Assembly (NCBI GenBank): GCA_021234155.1
Contig: JAJEKV010000004.1
Span: 3,183,487-3,247,486 of the forward strand
Length of the DNA stretch: 64,000 nucleotides
Direction: 5' to 3'
Source: Isoetes taiwanensis
Lineage: Eukaryota > Streptophyta > Lycopodiopsida > Isoetales > Isoetaceae
The stretch's first letter is position 1. Each line of letters opens with the position of its first letter. The notes beneath the pieces were generated by a model. That model was not told the DNA's origin. It saw only the letters and a program-made list of their open reading frames with translations, and did not search any database. Below are positions 22,230 through 33,746 of the stretch, one piece after another. The position numbers and the translations under genes were made by a program.

Positions 22230-24857
22230 ATGAAACCCAATTCCTCTCCCCGTTCAATTTACAGAGCCATTGATGCAGCAAGGAAGAGAGATCAGAGGCA
22301 GAGATTATATGCAAAGAAGGTAGCAATGAAGAAGAATTCCCCTTCTAAAGATTCGCCTTCAAAGAAGAATAAGAAATTGAGACTGAGTGACCGCAGAATA
22401 AGAGAAATTTCAGGAGAAATTTATGAAGTATTCAACCAAATTAGTACAAATGTTGATGACAATGACAAAGGCCGTATCCTTGACAATCTTCTTTGGAGGG
22501 CAAGGGATTTACCAATTGCTTCTATAAAGAAATCTAAGCAGGTTACTATGGCCGAGCAAATGGTGAAGAATTTGAGGGAAACAATGCAAGAACACAAGTT
22601 TGAGAGGAATCATGACATGCTTCTCGCAAGGAAGTCCACCCACGATAATGGCGGCCGGTACAAATGGTGTCAAGCCATTGAATCAAGCGTAAGTGGCCAG
22701 ATTGCTCAAAGATCCCGGAAAAACAATTTCAAATGCTTTTCAAAGAAGGGTGCAAGCTAACAAAGGGGAAGGACCTTGGTCAATGTTCGGGAGGAGGAAG
22801 CAGATGGATAGCATGTTAGATTACAATAGAGAAGTCATTATCAAGTTCGGACAGAAAATACAAGAGTTTCTCCATACAAGAAAGACGCGAGGAGGTATGT
22901 ATCGAGACGGGAATAAAGATGGAACATCCATTCACCTTCTTGAAGTCAACCAAGTAAGTATTCATCCTATATTGTAGGGTTCATTATATGTAGCATTTAT
23001 TTGGCATTCACACGATTTCCTGCGGTTGCAATTCTACCTCGTGGTTTAGAGAGGAGAATCCTCATATCAAAAATTGCATTGCTGCACTTTTGAGAGGTTG
23101 AAACCGAGTTTTGTAAGGAGGATGCGTGAGAGGCATACATGCTTGTTGCATCTACCACTTGAAATTTGAATACATCATCGCGGGGATTGAACGGCCCCTG
23201 AAAATCGGGTGGAGTTCATGATAATTGCAACCCCACTGTGAGATTTGTGGCCCTGGCCCGAATGTGCAGCCAAGGAGCATACAATCAAGTGCACCAAAGG
23301 ATTTATGGAGACAAGTGGTTGCAAACAAAGGTGATGATGAGGAGTGGTTTGATCATAACTGCTTGATGTTGGCGTGTAAAAAATGTGGGTTGGATAGAAT
23401 TAGAAAATGTCCACGGGAAATGGATGGCACGGGTTCATCACTAGTTACTTGGAAGACATTTGAAAAGCAACCTGTGGACCAGGACAGAGAATTCATGGAT
23501 CCAAGAAAGGCTTTGAGGTACAAACCTGTCTTGAGATTAGTCAGAAAGGAGAAAAGTCCCAAAGGGTTTCAAGAGGATGTGAAGAAGGTAATATCAGATT
23601 TTGTTCCACACAATTACATAGCACATTGGCAGGCCAATCAGTTTAAACAGTGTGTGTCATCATTTCCAGAAGATACAATTGTATCTGTTATTGACTTTGC
23701 AGAAAATTACAAACATCAAGATCCGAATGAGCCCCGATCAATGCCGCATACGCACTAAGTTTCTATACTTGTTCACATAATATATAGACATGACAAAAAT
23801 GTTGATATTCCTGTTCTCTCTTGTCGCGGCATTTAAGAAGACCGTCCAAAGAAGAAAAAAAAAAGAACGAAGATTGGAGCGGTCGAGGAATAGACTTAAC
23901 AATGGTAGGAAGATCATAAAAGAGACTCACTTTTACATTTCTGATGATAAAGTGCATGACTCATTATTTGTGGAACACTGCCTACAAAAGCATGTTGCAT
24001 GGCTTAAGGAACAGGAAATAGAGTATGAGAAGCATTGGGTTTGGAGTGATGGCTGCTCATCACAATTCAAGTCAGGAAAACCTTTTTTTTTCTTAGGCGG
24101 TACTTCACAATGAATGACAAGGAAATAGTGTGGAACTACTTTGCCAACGCTCATGGTAAAGGTGAACATGATGGTGCGAAGTGTCTTTGTTATCAAAAGG
24201 TCACGCTAAGTAAGGAACAACTCAAACCCAATGGTGTGCAACCGAGGCATGCTAAAGATATTGTAAAATTTACGTGTACATATTTCAGCGATCCTACCAG
24301 TTGATGAAACGATGAGATCAAAAGATATTTTGGGAAATTGAACCTCTTTGTTGTGGCAAACATGGAAGAATATGAAATTGAAACACTTAAAAGGCACAAA
24401 GAAGATTCAATTAGACGGACTGTCAACAGGGAGTAGACCAAACAGGCTTGCTCATAGATGCACATCATGTTTACGCTTGTTTTGCATGGATCATAATTGG
24501 GACTCCCCGCATCAATACAGTAGATTTGGAAAGTGGGAGGTAAGTGACTTAAAACCGGGAGTTGAGAAGAAAAAGGAGACTCTTGAACAAGCCAATGAAT
24601 GGATCAGTAATTTGGTAGAGGTAGGTGACAATTTTGCAGTGAATGCGGAGGTAGACAATTCAGAGGGTGTGGACTTCTACATCCTCAAGTGCACAGAACC
24701 CAAATGCACACTTGAAGATTCATACAAAGATGGATGGGGGCAAAAATTTGGAGTGCATGAGGTTATCTTAAGTGGATTGTATTATCAATTCTTGGGTAAT
24801 TTCAAGTACATGTTGCTCACTAAGCAACCCAAGCCTCCGTGTGCAGCCATGTGGTAA
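22230..24857 (+). pseudogene. decayed DDE-type transposase-like gene with BAH-like C-terminus
   Basis: Successive plus-strand frames form one long protein broken by frameshifts. They are a basic N-terminus (22230-22760), GRRKQMDSML (22693-22977), MRERHT and a Cys-rich segment (HCEICGPG; LACKKCGLDRI), then VSVIDFAENY (about 23690), SILVHIIYRHDKN, WSDGCSSQFKS (about 24045) and YFANAHGKGEHDGAK (about 24135). The C-terminal portion (24348-24857) contains VGDNFAVNAE and YKDGWGQKF. I associate the IDFAENY / SDGCSSQFK / HGKG.HDG set with a widespread transposon-like family. The three acidic residues would suit an RNase H-fold catalytic triad, but that is inference. At least four frame disruptions make it a pseudogene. 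Confidence 0.6.
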
Positions 24858-24859
24858 GA

Positions 24860-25350
24860 TATCCTAAAATTGATATGGAAAAATAGAAGGCACGACATGT
24901 GCATGTACTTCACAGAGACCCATGAAAAAATTATGGCCAGTCTCCCAATAACATTGTAATTCTTTGACACTTAACCAAATTGATGTTATTCTTTTCAAGT
25001 GATTTGTTGTTCCAGCACCTAAGCACGTAAGCACACATTTTTATATATATTAATAATAGTGAGGATGCACAAGGGTGGTGTGCATGGACACGTACTTCGA
25101 AATGAAGATTGAATTGTTGTTTATAAGAATGTAGATTTGTGACATTGGAATAAGATTCAATTATTTATTTTAGTACCATCACTATCCCAACATTCTTGGC
25201 AAAATTATATTGTCAAGGCATTTCCTCGATGTGACATGTGTCAATTCCGAAATATTTAAGCCTGGTTCACTTAATTAATTGTTCGGGCGTGTGGGGTTTT
25301 TTTGTGACCTAAGCCACGGGATTTTAAGCGGTCGAGCTAAGTAAGCTCTT
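24860..25350. other. no feature seen
   Basis: A+T-rich sequence downstream of the transposase-like remnant. No TIR pair was found that would bound it. Confidence 0.45.
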
Positions 25351-25641
25351 CTCACAAGCTCACGCTCTGCCCATTTCCGCCCGCATTCCTTCCCAATTCC
25401 TCGCACTCCGCCCAATCCATTTCCCAATTCCTCCCAGGCATGAAGCGAGCTCGGGCGAGGGAGCCTGGGAGGTCACCTCCAAGAGGCGCTTACTAAGCGT
25501 CGAAGAGGTGTTCCCTCCACTCTTCCCCACCTTTGCACAAGTACTTGCCTCCTCTCTCCTGCCCACTCCCATCCTCTCAATTTGAAGAGGGATTCTTCGA
25601 TTCGATTCCGATTCTTCCGATTCCTATGAGGAATCGAGAAA

Positions 25642-25932
25642 ATGAGAATCGGAAATGAATTCAGCAGAATATGTCAATTCTTTGCTACAAGGATGGATAG
25701 GCGATTCAAGAAGAAGACTAATCCGATAAAAGAAGAAGTCCGCAAGAAGAAGAAGAGGAAGACGAAATTGAAGACAAACGGCCGACTTGGAGGAGTTCGT
25801 ATGGTCTTGAAGGTATGCATGTTTCATTTGTTTTCTGTAATCAACTTTTCATTTTCATTTGTTTTAATTTTTCATTTTCATTTGTTGCGAATCGCGGATG
25901 CAAATGAAGATGAAGATGCAGATGAAGAATGA
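25642..25932 (+). CDS. possible first exon encoding a Lys/Arg-rich peptide
   Basis: A C-rich leader (25360-25620) precedes ATG at 25642. The peptide is strongly basic (RMDRRFKKKTNPIKEEV, RKKKKRKTKLKT) up to about 25813, where GTATGC forms a plausible 5' splice donor after MVLK. Beyond it the frame reads through low-complexity sequence. I could not find the next exon on the plus strand, so this may be a stranded first exon or chance. No family is recognised. Confidence 0.25.
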   Translation: MRIGNEFSRICQFFATRMDRRFKKKTNPIKEEVRKKKKRKTKLKTNGRLGGVRMVLKVCMFHLFSVINFSFSFVLIFHFHLLRIADANEDEDADEE

Positions 25933-25957
25933 AGATCACGGATCTGCGATGAAGATG

Positions 25958-26137
25958 AAGAAGACACCCCATGAAGAAGACACTCGAAGACACCCCCTTG
26001 AAGACACCCCTTGAAGAAGACACCCCCTGCCCTGAAGAAGACACTGGCCTGAGGGCCGAATTTTTTTGTAAAAAAATTTGTTTATAACATGTGTACACTG
26101 GCCTGAGGGCCCTTTTTTTATAAAAAATCTTGTTTCT
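25958..26137. repeat. tandem GAAGACACCCC-type repeats and a 42-bp direct repeat
   Basis: Five or so imperfect GAAGAAGACACCCC units (25958-26045) run into ACACTGGCCTGAGGGCC, which recurs at 26095 after about 54 bp, with a similar T-rich and A-rich follow-on. Further TCTATCAAA-T-run repeats extend to about 26210. Confidence 0.8.
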
Positions 26138-26210
26138 ATCAAACTTTTTTTGTTGTCTCTATCAAAGTTTTTTGTTTCTCTATCAAATGTTATTTTTGTC
26201 TATCTATCAA

Positions 26211-26721
26211 ATTTATGAAGTTCGAATTCCTGTACAGTCCATTCAGATTCTGCTTGAATGTAACAGTGCTCTAGCTCTTTAATTAGTTTCAAACACTAAG
26301 CATTTTAATCAGTTTCAGCAGTGCCAGTGAGTAAGCACTGGAACACACGAGCACTTATGCAATAAACAGGCACTGCACCTTAACTGCATGACAGTAAGCA
26401 CATGATGACATTAACACTTCTGCTAGCGTTAAGCAACTACATAAAAGTAACTGTCACTGCATGACAATAAGCAGTATCTGCCATTAAGACTCATACCAGA
26501 CTAGCACTTGCAGGCAATTTTTTTTTTAAGCACTTGATAAGTTTTAAGCATCCCTTGCAGTCAGCATTGAAGTAGATATAAACAATATAGCAAAAACTTA
26601 TAGACAAGTCTGCATTGAACTACATAAACAATATAGCAAAAACATTCTTAAATTAAGATAAAGATGGTACATGAAAAGTGTAGGATTCCTTGGCCTAAAT
26701 AAATGACAAACAGGCCAATAA
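26211..26721. other. no gene seen
   Basis: Low-complexity sequence rich in AAGCA/AGCACT-like words. No coding structure is visible. Confidence 0.45.
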
Positions 26722-26970
26722 TCATGGAGAATGACAATCGTCATCACCATAAACCTTCTCCAATTCCTCCTTCACAAACCTGCAGAACTGCAACTGTTTT
26801 CCAGAAAGTCTTTCCAAGCATAGCTTCATAATCTTTCTATCTGTCTTAGGCCAAGGCTTGTATCTGTGTGTGTTCTTCACCAGTAACTTCATTTTTTCCT
26901 CAGTCTTGGCCTGCAGTATTTCTTCTATCTTTGGGGTGAGTACTGTTAGCACTTCATCATAGACATCCAT
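26722..26970 (-). CDS. 82-codon conserved-looking fragment next to the FCP1-like domain
   Basis: The minus-strand frame has strong protein character: THRYKPWPKTDRKIMKLCLE, GKQLQFCRFVKEELEKVY, then an acidic end and a stop. It follows the FCP1-like domain by about 35 nt on the same strand but in a different frame. It could be the C-terminal exon of that gene or a separate gene remnant. A splice acceptor-like TTTAG lies just upstream, near 27004. I do not recognise the family. Confidence 0.4.
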   Translation of the reverse strand: MDVYDEVLTVLTPKIEEILQAKTEEKMKLLVKNTHRYKPWPKTDRKIMKLCLERLSGKQLQFCRFVKEELEKVYGDDDCHSP

Positions 26971-27004
26971 CTTGAATCACGGTACCCTTAAAAATTTCCG
27001 GGAC

Positions 27005-27470
27005 CTAAAGGTAAGTCTTGTATAATGAATCATCAAGAAGCAAAGTCTTACCTTTGAATCTTGGGTATGACTCATATATTTTTCCAAGTGGCTTCATCAT
27101 GACTGGACAGCCAGGTTTGTTAGGGTGGTGAAAACTGGTCTGCACACATTTTTCCTGTCCCCATACAAATTGAAATCCGTCCCTCAAATCTGGACATAGT
27201 ACTTGCAGCACATCTTCCACATTAGAGAGTTGCATTGATGACCATATACCAACACAACACTTCTGTAACAAAGTCTTCAAGAAGAACACTGCTTCTGGTC
27301 TGAATATCACTTTCTTTCTGCTAGTGTATGTCATTGTCAATCCCGCTTCCGAAGATGTGTTCATTTGCACCATATGTTTTTACCAACACACCATTTAAAT
27401 CCAAGACAATGAGTTTATCTTTTGCTTGCCAAATCAATATTTAGAAATGCGTTGGAACATCCTCGAATAC
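27005..27470 (-). pseudogene. FCP1/NIF-like HAD domain with DLNGVL motif, frameshifted
   Basis: On the minus strand, KLIVLDLNGVLVKTY is encoded at about 27381-27418. A one-base frameshift leads to the frame starting at 27373: RKKVIFRPEAVFFLKTLL, VGIWSSMQLSNVEDVL, FQFVWGQEKC, KPLGKIYE and GKTLLLDDSLYKTYL. This is the FCP1 homology (CTD-phosphatase-like) fold. The nucleophile Asp of HAD motif I is kept, but the second Asp of D-x-D is Asn, as in plant members that are probably weak or non-phosphatases. The frameshift suggests a pseudogene unless an intron or sequencing error explains it. Confidence 0.65.
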
Positions 27471-27805
27471 CTACACAGCGGAATTACTACATGAATAAAT
27501 AGATGAAGATGAAAATGAAAAATGGGTTGAATGTGGAAACCTTTACGTATCAACAGCGGGATTTCTCGACCTATGAGAATCAAGCGGTAATCCTACGGTG
27601 AATGCAACAAAAAGAAAATCAATAATATTCAATGTTTTAAAGCAACACTATTTTACGGGCTTGCCCGACAATGCCCACCTGTGACCCTCCGGGTTTATTA
27701 AGGGCAGCAATCACTTTTGAAATTCAGGCTCACGAAACTTGAGGGTCACGATTACGCATTTTCTTGAGAACACCCCGATAGGTGTGGTGTCATGATTGAG
27801 GCTGC

Positions 27806-29542
27806 TTCACTGCATCTTTTTGCATAGCTACTTCTTGTTCTCTTTCTTGTAGCTTTGAACAACTTCTTAAGCTATCCTCCGGCTTACCCCTCTTTGTTCT
27901 TCTGCCCTTTCCTTTTGGCAAATATTCACCCAAGTTGCCCTCATCCGATGGAATTACTCCCTCAACTTCCTTATGTGCTTCGATTAGTGGCCAATCCGGT
28001 TCTGTTATTTTTCCACAAACCGGTCTTTGTGTTCTGGCCCTGTGTCTTGTGTTTACAACCCGGTGCGGTGTTCTGGCTTCCTCTATAGCTTCTTGGACAG
28101 CTTCTTGGTGGTGGTGGTGGTTACTGCTGTTGCATTCAAATCCCGATCACAATTGGACTACTACTCCTATAGGACTTTGCAGGTGTTGTGCATCTTCAAA
28201 TGGCACCATTGTTCTTCTTTGAACCCTGAAGGGTGAGACCTCAATTGCAGGATGGATTAACACATCCTTTTTTGGTGTACTATTTGAAGCACCTGCAACA
28301 TGGCCAAAACCTAGCTCGTCAAATATACCCTCTGGCACCTTTCCAGGGCAACCATGAATACATTGTCCTCCTCTGTACAATGAACAACAAGCTATATGAT
28401 ACTCATGTTGGCAATTCAATGCTAAACTTAACCTATAAGCTTTAGTGAATTCGGACCACATCTTTGAACATGTATAAAATAGATCTTCCACTAACAACTT
28501 ATCTCGTATAATAGTAGATATGCTAAATGTTGCAGGAGTATCCATTTTCAGCTTCCACAAATTGTTTATGTAGAATTGCAGAAGTCTCTGTTCTTCTTCG
28601 AGAACTTTTAACTCCTCCTCAAGTTTGAGTTTACATTTCACCTGCTCATTAACAGATGTAGGGTTCATTGCTTTTTGTACCTTGTTCCTGTGCCAAGTTT
28701 CCATCTGGACAGTCTGCTCCAAATCTTTAATTTCTGCCTCCAACTCACAGTTTGGATTAAGCTTGAACTCCTCCTGTTTTGTAGCCAAATCATTTGTGGC
28801 CTGTCTTAAACTGTTCTCAGCCTCTTCCAACATCATTTTCTGTAATCCAGAGGCCTTCTCATTCCCTTTCAGCTCACTTCCTACTGCTTCCAGATTCTTT
28901 GTGATAAGTAAAACTGATTTTCCAATCTCATGTACTGCATTCTCTAAGGTTTTTATGTTTTCATCACATGCACTAATCTCATTTGATCCAGCTGCCACCT
29001 TTGGCTTTGCCTTCATTTCAGTTTTCCTAACATGTGCTACAACATCTGCCTCTGTTTTTACTTGTCTATTGTTGTGGTATCTTTGGCATTACCTGACAAA
29101 TGCAGCCCGGTTACTTTGTGTTCCTCGGGTGCAAGTATTGATCTAGTGCAATTTTCAAACGCAAAAGCAAGGGCCAGTTGCTTTCTTACTTCTTTGTTGT
29201 GACAAATCTTGTAGATTTTTCGGCAGAGTGTTTCCAACTTCTCTTGAAGATGCTTTAGGACGTTTTCCCATATCAGTGCTCCTTTGCACAGTGCCATTTT
29301 ATCTTTCCCTTGTTCAACTTCTTTGTCCAAACAGAATCCCAATCTCGATCCGTGACATTATTTTCCAACCAAGCTTCTTCCTCGTGGGGCTTCACCCCGA
29401 ATTGCCGCGACCCTCGATCTTTGTGAAAATCATCCGCTCCCATGCCTCCATCATCAGCGTTGAAACACCGATCCGAGTTTTCGCCCCGGGGAAAAGGAGG
29501 GAGAAGGGTGTGACGGGCTTCGACGTCCGCGAGTTTCAGCAC
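27806..29542 (-). pseudogene. coiled-coil protein with RING-like Cys/His motif, interrupted by TGA
   Basis: The main frame (29016-28147) has a long Glu/Lys/Leu coiled coil (residues about 10-160), then CQHEYHIACCSLYRGGQC and IHGCPGK, a RING-like C-x2-H-x2-H-x2-C pattern (H/C ligands partly visible). It ends at a TGA near 28147. The same frame then stays open for about 110 more codons (HHHHQEAVQEAIEEAR, KGKGRRTKRGKPEDS, ending QPQS near 27806), so the TGA looks like a mutated CGA. Upstream frames (29542-29273: DSVWTKKLNKGKIKWH; 29342-29058: HLQEKLETLCRKIYKIC) belong to the same protein but are shifted. No confident family name. Confidence 0.5.
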
Positions 29543-29584
29543 TTAAAGTGCTTAAACGCTTCGCCAAAAGTTGTACCCCACTAG

Positions 29585-31105
29585 CGATTTTACACCCTTG
29601 AAGCCGCCAATCTCCACTTCGAATGGGTTAGGGCAAACTCTCCTTCCAGATGTAACAGGGTAGCAATTGTAACGATCTGGTAATCATGTAAAAAGACAGA
29701 CTGAGATCACACTGCCACAGTTCGTTGATCAATTCATTTTCCTTGTTTAAACTATGATGCATTGCCTCAACCTGCATCAGCAAAGACTATGGCAGGTATG
29801 TAGCAGGAGTAGATACATCTGTGGCAGACAAAGCTTGGTCTTATTCATGTATATTTGAAAACCAAGTCTGCATTTCAGCTAGAAGGAAAGATGTTTCTGC
29901 TATGTACAAGAATATTGCAGAGGAATAGCGAGAATATTGTAGAAGAATGTTGCAAAGTCTTCTTCAGCTCAAAATAGATGATATATATGTGCTTGCTGCA
30001 CTATGGGCCATTATAGAAAGGCTCATTGGTATTGATGTAGATTCAAAGCAACCAATGACAACTTACAAGATTGGGGCCATAGATGTCAGCTTTCGTTTGA
30101 GGCTTATGACTGCCAGCTTATTTAAATGGAGGACGTCATTTTTGCCCTTCAACAGGTACTAGCCATTTATACTTGCAAAGCAAACACATTGGATTTATCA
30201 CACGCGGGTTTAAGTTCTCAATATGTAGACTGTTCAAATTATAGAATCAGTAGTAGCAGATACTGAAGTTTGTTGATTCTATTACATGTTATATACTTTG
30301 TGTAAATAATAAACTTGTACTCACGTACTCACTCCGTATGTGGTTCGTGCAAAAAATAGGCTTCTATGCACTTAACTCCATTCCCTTAGCTAAAAAGTGC
30401 ATCCACAAGAAATGTTATGGATTTGGTAAGATAAATTTAAGTTTGAGAATTGTGACTATCATATGAAAACCGATACTTTTCTTGATTCAACCATATGCCA
30501 TCATCTGACCGTTGTACAGGGCTTTTGTGCGAAGGAATGGCAGAGTCTTCTTCTTTATATATATGTGGGGAATGGCACTCTAGATTCATGGTGGTTTGCA
30601 AGCATCTTTGAATAGAACAAAACGGTTGAACTAGAAACTAGGTTTCACATTGCTGGAAACACTAGAAACTAGGTTTCCCTCAAATATTATGTTGGATGAC
30701 AAGTTTGTTGTAAAGATTATCTGAACTTATTGCAAGCTACACCATTTTGTTGGTGGACTAGCAAAAAGACTATCCCAAGAAGTTTTTTTATGGTTGATGC
30801 ATTTGATGCTGATTGTACAAGACTATATTAAAGATTGAGTTGGAGATCTCTTATCTGAAATGAGCATTTTTAAACGATGAATATGCAATATCATTACAAA
30901 TGTTTTCTACTTTGTCCATCAATCCATGTATGATTCCCAAAGCCCTCAAAATTTACCTAAGTTTGCTTTTATTAGGGCCCGAAAAGCCCAAATTCATCTC
31001 AACATCATTATTTATAGAATGCATATACTATGAATGTTTTATAGGGTGCATTTGTTATATCGAAAGAATGTGAAACCAACGTGTTCACCCTTGAAGAGCG
31101 GTGCA
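29585..31105. other. no gene identified
   Basis: One 71-codon frame (29947-30162, +) reads like protein (IIERLIGIDVDS) but is too short to assign. The remainder is A+T-rich with frequent stops. Confidence 0.4.
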
Positions 31106-31564
31106 CTATCTGCCATAATAGCGTGCGAGTCTTAGGAGGCGAAATTGAATTTCACACCCATCTCCAAATCTTGCCCCAACCGTCCCCTGGAACTTGTAGA
31201 GACCATCTGTCCAAGGGGGCCACTCATCTTGAATTGCCAGAAGCTCATAGCAGGACTTGACAAAGTTAGGGATCGACTTTCGAATTACATCGCCACACCC
31301 GTCCTGTCTCTTGTGGGGGGTATAATGGAAGATTATTTGCAACTCAAGCCCAGATTGTGTTGTCTCGTTCCTTAAGTTGAAACCTGCCACAGAATAATTG
31401 CCAGAGCGCCAACTAGCCATCAAAGTACCAATCCTCCACCGAACAGACTCTATATTATGACCATCTACGCTGAACCTGAGGATCAATATATGATGCCAAT
31501 ACGGAGTAATGCACTTGAGGCGAGTGGGATCCACCATGGCAATGACGTCAACTGGATGCAACAT
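31106..31564 (-). CDS. 152-codon open frame, unknown
   Basis: Open on the minus strand. It includes KCITPYWHHILILRFSVDG, WRIGTLMASWRSGNYSV and VKSCYELLAIQDEWPPW, with Trp-rich, protein-like content. It ends beside a plus-strand LINE RT remnant beginning about 31640, so it may be an oppositely oriented transposon-derived piece. I recognise no family and cannot exclude chance. Confidence 0.25.
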   Translation of the reverse strand: MLHPVDVIAMVDPTRLKCITPYWHHILILRFSVDGHNIESVRWRIGTLMASWRSGNYSVAGFNLRNETTQSGLELQIIFHYTPHKRQDGCGDVIRKSIPNFVKSCYELLAIQDEWPPWTDGLYKFQGTVGARFGDGCEIQFRLLRLARYYGR

Positions 31565-31639
31565 AAGGCATCAGTACTTAGGAAAAGGCTATGGGGGATA
31601 TTGATGTATCTAGGAGTCATTTTGGAGTTGCAGGATGCA

Positions 31640-32480
31640 GTATACAAGATGTAGAAACATGCTCATCCTAAATCCACTGTTAGACAATAGTATTGTTGGG
31701 GTCTGCCAAGGATGCCTACTCTCGCCCGCATTGTTTGACATGTATATAGATTCATTGGAGGGCTACTTGTTCAGAATGGGGGTGAAGGGCTCAGCTTATG
31801 CAGCATATCATCTGGCAGCTCATAAACGCTGACGATGTGGACCTCTTAGCTTACACCCTAGTCGACATGCAACAACACTTGGATGCCTTGGATACTTTCT
31901 GCTAGCCCACTAGAATGCGAATCAGCTAAGTCCAAGGTGCTCCCATCTCGTCTTTCATGTTAGTCAAGGTCGTCCTCCTTCATTTACCAAGGTCACACGT
32001 GGATGTTGTGTCCCACCTATAAGTGCCTAGAAATAAAGTTCACTAATACCACATTTTGACACACTTCTATCCGACAACAACTGACGGCTGGTTGGAAGGC
32101 GCTATATATGCATTGCAGAACAATAGCTATAAAGCAGGGCTTTACAACTGGGCCCAACAGTCACACTTGTTCTGGGTCTTAGTAGGGCACATTCTTCTAT
32201 ACGGGATGGGGTGGACGTGTGAGGACCGATGGTATCACTTGCCACCTAGAATGACTTAGCGTGGGTTCAGCAGGCCTTTCTGGCTCAGGCACTTGAAGTA
32301 ACATTTAGGGTCCCGTATAGAATACTTCTGCCGGATATTTCTTGCACTAGAATGTCACTTCATATACTTTTAGAAAGTGGAGCATGAGCAACATTCAACT
32401 CCCAAACCTCGCCGATACCATGGCTATGAGTCCGCAGTGCCTCAAAACCTATTGGAAGGAGAAACGAGCTAGTTGACTCT
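31640..32480 (+). mobile_element. degenerate LINE RT of a second clade
   Basis: GVCQGCLLSPALFDMYIDSL (about 31700), ADDVDLLAYTLVDMQQHL (about 31830, after a shift), then TYKCLEIKFTN, IYALQNNSYKAGLYNWA (about 32100) and LLYGMG (about 32205) follow the order of RT blocks 5-7 plus the 'thumb' in LINEs of the type with YKYLG.EF and ALQN..R.A. The Tyr of YADD is lost and several stops occur. A later piece (AQALEVTFRVPYRILLP, about 32290) fits the same family. It differs clearly from the L1-type copies elsewhere in the window, which have a zf-RVT end. Confidence 0.65.
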
Positions 32481-32760
32481 TCAGATGGAATGTATAGAAG
32501 TATAGGTGCGTAGTACAAATCGAGGAGGATCACAATCATCTGAAGCAATACCTTGATGCATGATTTCTCGGCAAGCTTTGCGATGTTGAAGTTTGGAATA
32601 GGTAAAAATCACACACTACAAAATGCAGATCAACTTCACAATTGAGCGAGGTCCATAACCGTATTTGCAAGATATTGATGCACCAGATCATTGCAGAGAA
32701 AGGCCATTGCCCTGAAGTTTCTCAACTAGCCTGCTTCAGAACCTGCCATATCAATTTGAA

Positions 32761-33746
32761 TTGAATGTCCCTGCTCCCTTGCCTATCTTTGATTCCAGTA
32801 TGAGTGCTAACAACTTTTTGAGAATATTTGAAGATTATTACAGGGATTATGGTTTTAAAAAAGGGTGCAAGCTTTCAGAATTTGAAAAGTGCTTCAAAGA
32901 AGAAAGTGAGGCTGGTGCTTGGTTAACTTATGAAAAGCTAGTGGGGACCACCTCATGGGATGAGCTTGTCAAGAAGTTCTTGGATAGGTTTGGTAAGTTG
33001 GCTGCTCCAAAAGATTTGGTTAATGAGTTGCAAAGTTTTTCTATACGTGCAGGGGAAAGTGTGAATCAGTACAAAGAAAGATTTAGTACATACATGAGCA
33101 GGTGCCAAAGAGCTCAAGTCACAATTCCAACCCTTTTTCTAGCACTGCTTTCATCAATGGTTTAGGAAGGAGACCAGATATCCAAAGGAAGCTGCTCAAG
33201 ATCCAAGCTGCTGAAGGTTTTGACTCTATATACAAAGTTTTTGCCAAAACCACTGACCTTACTCAGATGCTTTCTACCTTGCCTGACAAACATCATGTTT
33301 CCTACCATAACCATGATCCTTTCTATCATGATGCCACTGATGCACAGTATGACCATCATCCTCCCATTCCAGTTTATGCCATACAGAAGGAAAAGAGGAA
33401 ATCTAAAGAGGAGGAAGCTGATTCTCAAATTGCAGAAGTTAAGGCAGATCTATCTAAAGTCACTGAGGCTTTAACAGAATTAACCAAACAACTGATTGAG
33501 CTCAAGGCTACAAGAACAGGTAAAACTTATCCTGAATGTATTCATTGCAATAGGAACACACATCCAGCAGAAATTTGCTATTGGCAAACGTGTCCCAAAT
33601 GCAATAGAAAAGGTCACTTTGGAAAGGAATGTCCTATTTGTTCTTTTTGTAAAGAAATTGGCCATACTGATATCAAATGTGCTGTTAAGGAATACTTTGC
33701 TAAGCAGGAAAAGGAAAAGAGACCAGAACCCAAACCTTCTCTGTGA
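32761..33746 (+). pseudogene. retroelement gag with three CCHC knuckles
   Basis: The first frame (32761-33165) has the retrotransposon gag pattern: AGAWLTYEKLVGTTSWDELV and ESVNQYKERFSTYMSRC. After a one-base shift near 33125, STAFINGLGRRPDIQRKL follows, then a Lys-rich coiled segment (LTELTKQLIELKA). Three zinc knuckles stand in a row: CIHCNRNTHPAEIC, CPKCNRKGHFGKEC, CSFCKEIGHTDIKC, each C-x2-C-x4-H-x4-C. One or two knuckles are usual in Ty3 gag. A stop follows shortly (33746). Confidence 0.75.
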
